Shown: positions 59,909 through 64,000 of the stretch, piece by piece | How the letters are laid out: every line of letters starts with the position of its first letter | Position numbering within the stretch: the stretch's first letter is position 1 | Source: Pseudomonadota bacterium | GTDB lineage: Bacteria > Pseudomonadota > Alphaproteobacteria > Sphingomonadales > Sphingomonadaceae | Direction: 5' to 3' | DNA length: 64,000 bases | Assembly (NCBI GenBank): GCA_023391375.1 | Contig: JAEWBB010000016.1 | Coordinates: 55,463-119,462, forward strand | Made by a program: the position numbers and the translations under genes | Notes under the pieces: model-generated | Database searches by the model: none | The model's input: only the letters and a program-made list of their open reading frames with translations | Told to the model about the DNA's origin: nothing

Positions 59909-60374
59909 GCCGCCCGCGGCGGAGCCGGCGACCGGGGCCGAGGCGCACTTGCGCGCGCTCGAGCGGCTCTACGCCGCCGCGCCCGTCAACCAGCTGTTCG
60001 AGTCCCGCCTCGACCTTCCGGCGGCCGGCCAGTCGGTGATCCGGTTCGATGTCAGCCCCAGGCTGTTCCATGCCGCGGGCGCCGCCCACGGAACGGTCTA
60101 TTTCAAGATGCTCGACGACGCGGCCTTCTACGCTGCGAACGGGTTCGTGTCGGACCGTTTTCTGCTGACCACCGCCTTCAACCTCCACTTCACCAAGCCG
60201 ATGAAGGAAGGCCCGGCGACCGCCGAAGGCCGCTGGATATCGGGCCGCCGCCGGGTGTTCGTCGCCGAGGCGAGGATCGTCGATTCGACCGGTGAGGAAT
60301 GCGCGCGGGGAACCGGGACCTTCCTTCGTTCGCATATCGCGCTGGCCGGGCTGGACGGCTACCGCCCCTCGTGA
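59898..60374 (+). CDS. PaaI-type hotdog-fold thioesterase
   Basis: 158 residues of the PaaI/hotdog thioesterase family, which cleaves acyl-CoA or aromatic acyl-CoA esters. AAGAAHGTVYFKMLDDAAFYAAN corresponds to the conserved HGG/Asp helix region, with HG-T in place of HGG, and FNLHFTKPMKEGPATAEGRW with RRRVFVAEARIVDSTGEECARG completes the fold. Substrate is unknown. It overlaps both ptsN and the DUF1491 gene. Confidence 0.82.
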   Translation: MPPEPPAAEPATGAEAHLRALERLYAAAPVNQLFESRLDLPAAGQSVIRFDVSPRLFHAAGAAHGTVYFKMLDDAAFYAANGFVSDRFLLTTAFNLHFTKPMKEGPATAEGRWISGRRRVFVAEARIVDSTGEECARGTGTFLRSHIALAGLDGYRPS

Positions 60375-60712
60375 GCGACCGGCTTCCCGCCCATCTCGAA
60401 GTCGCGGGATTCCGCCGAGTCGCCGAAGCCGACGGTGGGCATGCGATGGTCCTGGCGAAGGGTGATCCCGACCGCGGCGCGATCACGCTGTTAATCCGGG
60501 AACGCGGTGTCTTTTCAAGCCTTTACGAGCGCCAACTGGACGCGTCCGGCGATTACCGTTGGCAGCGGACGGGACCGGTTACCGGCGCACAAGAGGCGGA
60601 AATCTCCGATTTTTGCGCGAAGAGGCGGCGATTGGACCCGGATTTATGGTTAATTGAACTGGACGTCCCGCAGGCCGAACGGTTCATCGTGAACTCGGCC
60701 CTTAAAGATTGA
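60371..60712 (+). CDS. DUF1491-family protein
   Basis: 113 residues from a GTG start overlapping the thioesterase stop. LPAHLEVAGFRRVAEADGGHA and MVLAKGDPDRGAITLLIRERG are the DUF1491 pattern; the C-terminus ends DLWLIELDVPQAERFI. The family is confined to alphaproteobacteria and has no known function. No membrane segment or signal peptide is visible. The 190 bases that follow show no feature I can support. Confidence 0.83.
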   Translation: MSDRLPAHLEVAGFRRVAEADGGHAMVLAKGDPDRGAITLLIRERGVFSSLYERQLDASGDYRWQRTGPVTGAQEAEISDFCAKRRRLDPDLWLIELDVPQAERFIVNSALKD

Positions 60713-60902
60713 CCTGAGGGAACCAAAAAACCAGACGGTCCCGTAACGACAGAGCGGGGGGCCTTTCCCACACGCGATCGGCAATCAAGCCGGCACGGAC
60801 AAGGCCACGCAGTCGGGGGTTCGTCGACGCGGACCGGGTTGGAAAGACAATTTCCCAGCTCGCGCACGTGTGCGGACGGCCACCGCACAAATTGGGCAAT
60901 TC

Positions 60903-61574
60903 ATGAACTGGACGTCTCGTTCGCTGCTGATCCTCGGCGCGGCATTCTGCACCGTTGAAGTGGCACCGGCATCGGATACCGCGGGCACCGTCCCGATGGT
61001 CATCGCCGAATCGAACGAAACCCCTGTGACCGCGATCCCCGCGGTCCTTTCTCCCGAACGCCTCCTGATCGACAATGTCGAGGAGCGCTTCATTCCCGAC
61101 ACGCACGTCGATCCGCAGGACGCCCCGCTGGCCGATACCGGCGCCGACGATGCGGACCTTCCCGAAGATCTTTCTGGCATGGTGGCCGAACTGCGCTCGG
61201 CCGAGGCCGGCAGCGACCAGCTCGAGTGCCTGGCGGGCGCGATCTACTTCGAATCGAAGAGCGAACCGCTGAAGGGCCAGCTGGCCGTCGGCCATGTCAT
61301 CGCCAACCGCGCCCATTCGGGCAAGTACCCGTCGAGCTACTGCGGCGTGGTCTACCAGCGCGGCCAGTTCAGCTTCGTGCGCGGCCGCTCGATGCCGCAC
61401 ATTAACCGCGCCGGCCTCCAGTGGAAGAACGCCGTCGCCGTCGCCAACATCGTCGACCGCGACCTGCAGCCCTCGCCGGTCGGCAAGGCCGTCTCGTTCC
61501 ACGCCCGCCGCGTCTCGCCGGGCTGGCGGATGACCAAGGTCGCCTCGATCGGCAACCACGTCTTCTACCGCTAA
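60903..61574 (+). CDS. exported SleB-type cell-wall hydrolase
   Basis: 223 residues with a hydrophobic N-terminal signal (WTSRSLLILGAAF), an acidic low-complexity linker (about 30-95), then the hydrolase_2 (SleB) domain: LECLAGAIYFESKSEP with catalytic Glu117, GHVIANRAHSGKYP, CGVVYQRGQFSF and a final SIGNHVFYR. It probably cleaves peptidoglycan as a lytic transglycosylase-like enzyme. The ATG at 60903 was chosen over a GTG 11 codons earlier because it begins the signal peptide. A terminator follows. Confidence 0.88.
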   Translation: MNWTSRSLLILGAAFCTVEVAPASDTAGTVPMVIAESNETPVTAIPAVLSPERLLIDNVEERFIPDTHVDPQDAPLADTGADDADLPEDLSGMVAELRSAEAGSDQLECLAGAIYFESKSEPLKGQLAVGHVIANRAHSGKYPSSYCGVVYQRGQFSFVRGRSMPHINRAGLQWKNAVAVANIVDRDLQPSPVGKAVSFHARRVSPGWRMTKVASIGNHVFYR

Positions 61575-61587
61575 CCTCAGCGCATAG

Positions 61588-61631
61588 GGGACTGGGCGCC
61601 CGGATCGGCGCTGGTTTCCAGTCACCTTTTG
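61588..61631 (+). terminator. intrinsic terminator after the SleB-type hydrolase
   Basis: GACTGG (61590-61595) pairs with CCAGTC (61618-61623), and an inner GCGCC/GGCGC stem (61596-61600 with 61607-61611) extends it. TTTT follows at 61627-61630. Confidence 0.6.
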
Positions 61632-61646
61632 TTCTAGGTTCCGGGG

Positions 61647-62135
61647 ATGGCCTCGTCCTCCCCGGTCACCGATTGTTTTGCCGACCTGCCGCCCATCGCG
61701 GCGGACGTCGCGCGGGGTGTGACCCGGCTGTTCTGCCGGCACGATATGTTCGCCATCTGCGAAGTCCCGCTGCCCAACGGGCGGCGCGCAGACCTGATGG
61801 CGATCGACCCCAAGGGCCAGCTGGTGATCGTCGAGATCAAGGTCAGCAAGGCCGACCTCGTCGGCGACGGCAAGTGGACCGACTATCTCGATTATTGCGA
61901 CCGCTTCTTCTGGGCGGTGCCGCCGACCCTCGCGCCCCTGCTCGATGAAGAGCGCTTCCTGCCGGGGGAGGCAGGGCTGCTGGTGTCCGACCGCTACGAC
62001 GCGGCCATTTGGCGCGAGGCGGCGCACAAGCCGCTCGCGCCCGCGCGACGAAAGGCCGAATTGCTGCGCTTCGCCCGCCGCGCGGCGCGCCGGCTGTCGG
62101 CGCAGATCGACCCCACGCTCGGCGAGGGCGCCTGA
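61647..62135 (+). CDS. mmcB: MmcB-family DNA repair protein (PD-(D/E)XK nuclease-like)
   Basis: 162 residues of the MmcB family (mitomycin-C resistance in Caulobacter). The nuclease core is RRADLMAIDPKGQLVIVEIKVSKADL in part, with Asp then Glu-x-Lys as the PD-(D/E)XK metal site, followed by KWTDYLDYCDRFFWAVP. In Caulobacter the gene is DNA-damage induced, but I find no LexA box with the right spacing here. Its stop is directly next to that of the converging ankyrin gene. Confidence 0.88.
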   Translation: MASSSPVTDCFADLPPIAADVARGVTRLFCRHDMFAICEVPLPNGRRADLMAIDPKGQLVIVEIKVSKADLVGDGKWTDYLDYCDRFFWAVPPTLAPLLDEERFLPGEAGLLVSDRYDAAIWREAAHKPLAPARRKAELLRFARRAARRLSAQIDPTLGEGA

Positions 62136-62702
62136 CTATTTCGTCTTGGCGCTGTCGATCAGGCGCAGCAGCTCGGGATTGCGATTATCACGCTTGGCAT
62201 AATCGCGCGCGCTGAAGCCCGACATGCGGTCTGCAATGTCGGGGTTGGCATTCTTCGCCAGCAATTGCCGGATGACCCGCGGGTTGCGCGCCTGGACAGC
62301 GGCGATCAGCGCGGTTTCGCCCTGACGATTCCGGCCGTCCACGTTGGCGCCCATCTGCAGCAGGCCGTCGACACCCTCGCCCCAGCCCTTGCGTGCGGCG
62401 ACGATCAGGGGAAGCTGGCCGCTGCCGTCGGCGGCGTTCGGATCGGCCTTGTAGAACAGGAGGAAGCCGAGGATCGGCAGCGAGCGCTTGTCGACCGCCA
62501 TCATCAACGGCGTCTGGCCGGTGATGCTGCGCGAATTGACCAGCTGGGGCTGCCCCTTCACGATGTCCTCGATCTTCTGCTGTTCGCCGTAGCGGATCGC
62601 CTCCAGCAGCGTGTCGCCGGTCGGAGTCCCGAACTGCGCCGGGGCCGAAGCGGCCACCCCTGCCAAGACCAGTGCCATCATCAGCCGAGCGCCAAGCTTC
62701 AC
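62136..62702 (-). CDS. exported ankyrin-repeat protein
   Basis: 188 residues. A signal peptide (MKLGARLMMALVLAGVAASAPAQ) is followed by about four ankyrin repeats, such as GQTPLMMAVDKRSLPILGFLLFYKADPNA, GQLPLIVAARKGW, GETALIAAVQARNPRVIRQLL and a last AKNANPDIADRMSGFSARDYA-like unit. It probably binds a protein partner in the periplasm. No catalytic domain is seen, and no partner can be named. It is divergent from the cysteine-cluster protein across 63 bases. Confidence 0.85.
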   Translation of the reverse strand: MKLGARLMMALVLAGVAASAPAQFGTPTGDTLLEAIRYGEQQKIEDIVKGQPQLVNSRSITGQTPLMMAVDKRSLPILGFLLFYKADPNAADGSGQLPLIVAARKGWGEGVDGLLQMGANVDGRNRQGETALIAAVQARNPRVIRQLLAKNANPDIADRMSGFSARDYAKRDNRNPELLRLIDSAKTK

Positions 62703-62765
62703 GTCTGTTACCCCTTAACCCATTGATTGCGCGCCCCCATCTGCCATGGCAAAGCTCGCTGGCCG

Positions 62766-63203
62766 ATGAATAGCAAAGCCCCTTTCTGGGAAAAACCCCT
62801 CGCCTCCCTCGACCGCGCGGAATGGGAAGCGCTGTGCGACGGCTGCGGGCGCTGCTGCCTCCACAAGCTCGAGGATGAAGAGACCGGCGAGCTGTATCCG
62901 ACCAACGTCGCGTGCAAGCTGCTCGACCGGCGGAACGGCACCTGCACCGATTACAAGAACCGCAAGGCGCACGTCGCCGATTGCGTCCAGCTGTCGAAGG
63001 ACAAGCTCGACGCGCTCGACTGGTTGCCGTCGACCTGCGCCTACCGCCTGCGGCGCGACGGGGAGCCGCTGCCCGACTGGCATTATTTGGTCAGCGGCAG
63101 CCGCGAGACGGTCCACCAGGCCGGCCAGTCGACCCGCGGCTGGACGGTCAGCGAGACCGATGCCGGCGACCTCGAGTGGCACCTTGTCGACCGGCCGCTC
63201 TGA
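62766..63203 (+). CDS. ycgN: YcgN-family cysteine-cluster (UPF0260) protein
   Basis: 145 residues of the YcgN/YkgJ zinc or iron-sulfur cluster-like family. WEALCDGCGRCCLHKLE holds Cys24, Cys27, Cys30 and Cys31, and two further cysteines follow in NVACKLLD and GTCTDYKNR with another in VADCVQL. Its function is not known in any species I can cite. The ATG at 62766 gives MNSKAPFWE, matching homologues; an ATG 13 codons earlier is not supported. The following peptidase frame begins within its last codons. Confidence 0.9.
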   Translation: MNSKAPFWEKPLASLDRAEWEALCDGCGRCCLHKLEDEETGELYPTNVACKLLDRRNGTCTDYKNRKAHVADCVQLSKDKLDALDWLPSTCAYRLRRDGEPLPDWHYLVSGSRETVHQAGQSTRGWTVSETDAGDLEWHLVDRPL

Positions 63204-63894
63204 ACCTCTCCAGCTCGACGGCCTGCCCTGGCCGTTGATCCTGTCGGTCCATCCCCGCGCGCGACGGCTCACGTTGCGTCTCGACAGCAAGTGCCATCGG
63301 CTCAAGCTGACCTGCCCGCGCGATGTCTCGCGACGACGGGCGCTGGAATGGGCGCTATCGCAGCGGGACTGGGTCGTGGACCAAGTCGGCAAGCAAGGGA
63401 CGGCCCTTCCTCTCGAACCAGGTATCACCATGACCTTCGATGGCGCTCCGCACCTCGTCGAATCGTGGCCCGACGGGCCGCGCCGGGTCGAGGTTGCGGA
63501 GGGCGTGATCCGGGTTGGCGGGCCCGAAGACGGGTTTGCCGGACGGCTGGCGCGTTGGCTGCGGGCCGAATCCCGACGGCGGCTGACGGACGAGACGATG
63601 GCGTTGGCGGACGCCCATGGGATCGAGGTGACGTCGGTGCAGGTGGGCGATGCCGGAACGCGATGGGGCAGCTGCAGCCACGACGGACGGATCCGGTTTA
63701 GCTGGCGCCTGCTGCTCGCCCCGCCCGAGGTGCGGCGCTACGTCGTGGCGCACGAGCTGGCGCACCGCCTGCACATGGACCACTCGCCCGCCTTTCGCGC
63801 GGCGGAGAGGCGGATCTTCGGCCGCGACCCCGCGCCGGAGCGATTAGCGCTGCGCCGGCTGTCCGCCGACCTGCGCCGCGTTCGGCTGGCCTGA
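63184..63894 (+). CDS. SprT/YgjP-like zinc metallopeptidase (DUF45)
   Basis: About 236 residues. GDAGTRWGSCSHDGRIRFSWRL in part is the YgjP (M48-like/DUF45) signature, and VVAHELAHRLHMDHSPAF contains the HExxH zinc site. The N-terminal LDGLPWPLILSVHPRARRLTLRLDS in part is the family start. No ATG lies in the right place; TTG at 63184, overlapping the previous gene by 20 bases, is the best candidate, so the start is uncertain. The last 51 bases are antisense to the tail of a leftward gene. Confidence 0.82.
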   Translation: MSTGRSEPLQLDGLPWPLILSVHPRARRLTLRLDSKCHRLKLTCPRDVSRRRALEWALSQRDWVVDQVGKQGTALPLEPGITMTFDGAPHLVESWPDGPRRVEVAEGVIRVGGPEDGFAGRLARWLRAESRRRLTDETMALADAHGIEVTSVQVGDAGTRWGSCSHDGRIRFSWRLLLAPPEVRRYVVAHELAHRLHMDHSPAFRAAERRIFGRDPAPERLALRRLSADLRRVRLA

Positions 63895-64000
63895 CCGCGG
63901 TGCCAGCGGGTCGCGGGTGCCTTGCGGCACCGGCTGGCCCTGCGGGGGCGGCAACGGCTGGCCGGGCTGGGGCTGCTGCCCCGGCTGGACCGGCGGCGGC
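63844..64000 (-). CDS. C-terminal Pro/Gln-rich tail of a leftward gene, possibly penicillin-binding protein 1A (cut by window edge)
   Basis: The minus-strand frame ending with TAA at 63844 encodes 51 residues rich in Pro, Gln and Gly (for example QPGQQPQPGQPLPPPQGQPV, then GTRDPLAPRSG). Such tails end PBP1A in many sphingomonads, but composition alone does not prove identity. It overlaps the 3' end of the peptidase gene by 51 bases antisense. The alternative is a chance open frame in GC-rich sequence. Confidence 0.4.
   Translation of the reverse strand, partial: PPPVQPGQQPQPGQPLPPPQGQPVPQGTRDPLAPRSGQPNAAQVGGQPAQR

Noticed and set aside
60719..60748. GGAACC followed by CGTAAC upstream of the SleB-type gene, resembling an EcfG general-stress promoter
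   Set aside because: The -10 half should be CGTT and the spacing is slightly long; one mismatch plus spacing makes it too weak to list.
61631..61641. GTTCTAGGTTC before mmcB, resembling an alphaproteobacterial LexA box
   Set aside because: The two GTTC halves are 3 bases apart; the LexA consensus needs 7. Not accepted as an SOS box.
1..64000. Mobile elements, prophage, CRISPR arrays, toxin-antitoxin pairs, rRNA operons
   Set aside because: Read through for transposases, integrases, direct-repeat arrays and rRNA sequence; none seen. Gene order is that of a conserved core chromosome apart from the dextrin locus.

Overview
The window reads as the replication-origin region of a high-GC alphaproteobacterium of the sphingomonad group. 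Support for this comes from the combination of a transporter-zwf-edd-glk-eda Entner-Doudoroff operon (similar to glf-zwf-edd-glk of Zymomonas), a Caulobacter/Xanthomonas-type TonB-dependent receptor, the order gpsA-tsaD-hemC-hemD, the oriC neighbourhood hemE-maf-aroE-coaE-dnaQ, HemJ in heme synthesis, and families such as DUF3576, DUF1491 and MmcB. No insertion sequence, prophage, CRISPR array or rRNA gene was seen. Genes are tightly packed, with many 1-8 base stop/start overlaps.

Layout. 1-4312: gpsA (cut by the edge) and tsaD leftward; hemC, hemD and a mitofilin-like membrane protein rightward. 4349-8381: a class A beta-lactamase-like hydrolase, a 2-oxoglutarate oxygenase, a divergent pair of MBL-fold sulfur dioxygenase-like enzyme and TauE/SafE exporter, and an exported MsrA. 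8416-14515: leftward Entner-Doudoroff operon (FHS sugar transporter, zwf, edd, glk, eda). 14676-31106: a maltodextrin/starch locus. It holds an SLC45-like transporter, a leftward run of TonB receptor, halogenase-like flavoprotein, two GH13 enzymes, GH97, second halogenase-like flavoprotein, esterase and a third GH13, and a divergent LacI regulator. Similar ATACGWAT sites in the two divergent promoter regions suggest one regulator links dextrin uptake, hydrolysis and glucose catabolism.

31168-41291: tRNA-Gly(GCC), a thioredoxin/TPR protein, a Lon-N protein, a UbiH-family hydroxylase, ftsK, lolA, a candidate structured small RNA with a strong terminator, xthA, ribA, a YggS protein, a ThiE-like protein and a small outer-membrane barrel. 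41512-46006: lipoprotein, leuS, lptE, holA.

46003-55755: everything runs leftward: hemE, hemJ, rho, two TerC paralogues, mnmE, mnmG, rsmG, parA, parB. A perfect parS lies in rsmG and a near-perfect one between mnmE and mnmG. 55756-56056 is the best oriC candidate: gene polarity flips there, it has an AT-rich block, a perfect DnaA-box match and eight GANTC sites. 56057-60712: maf, aroE, coaE, dnaQ, hpf, ptsN, a thioesterase and a DUF1491 gene run rightward away from it. 60903-64000: a SleB-type hydrolase, MmcB, an ankyrin protein, a cysteine-cluster protein, a zinc peptidase and the tail of a leftward gene cut by the edge.

All calls come from reading the sequence and translations; no database search or computation was run.
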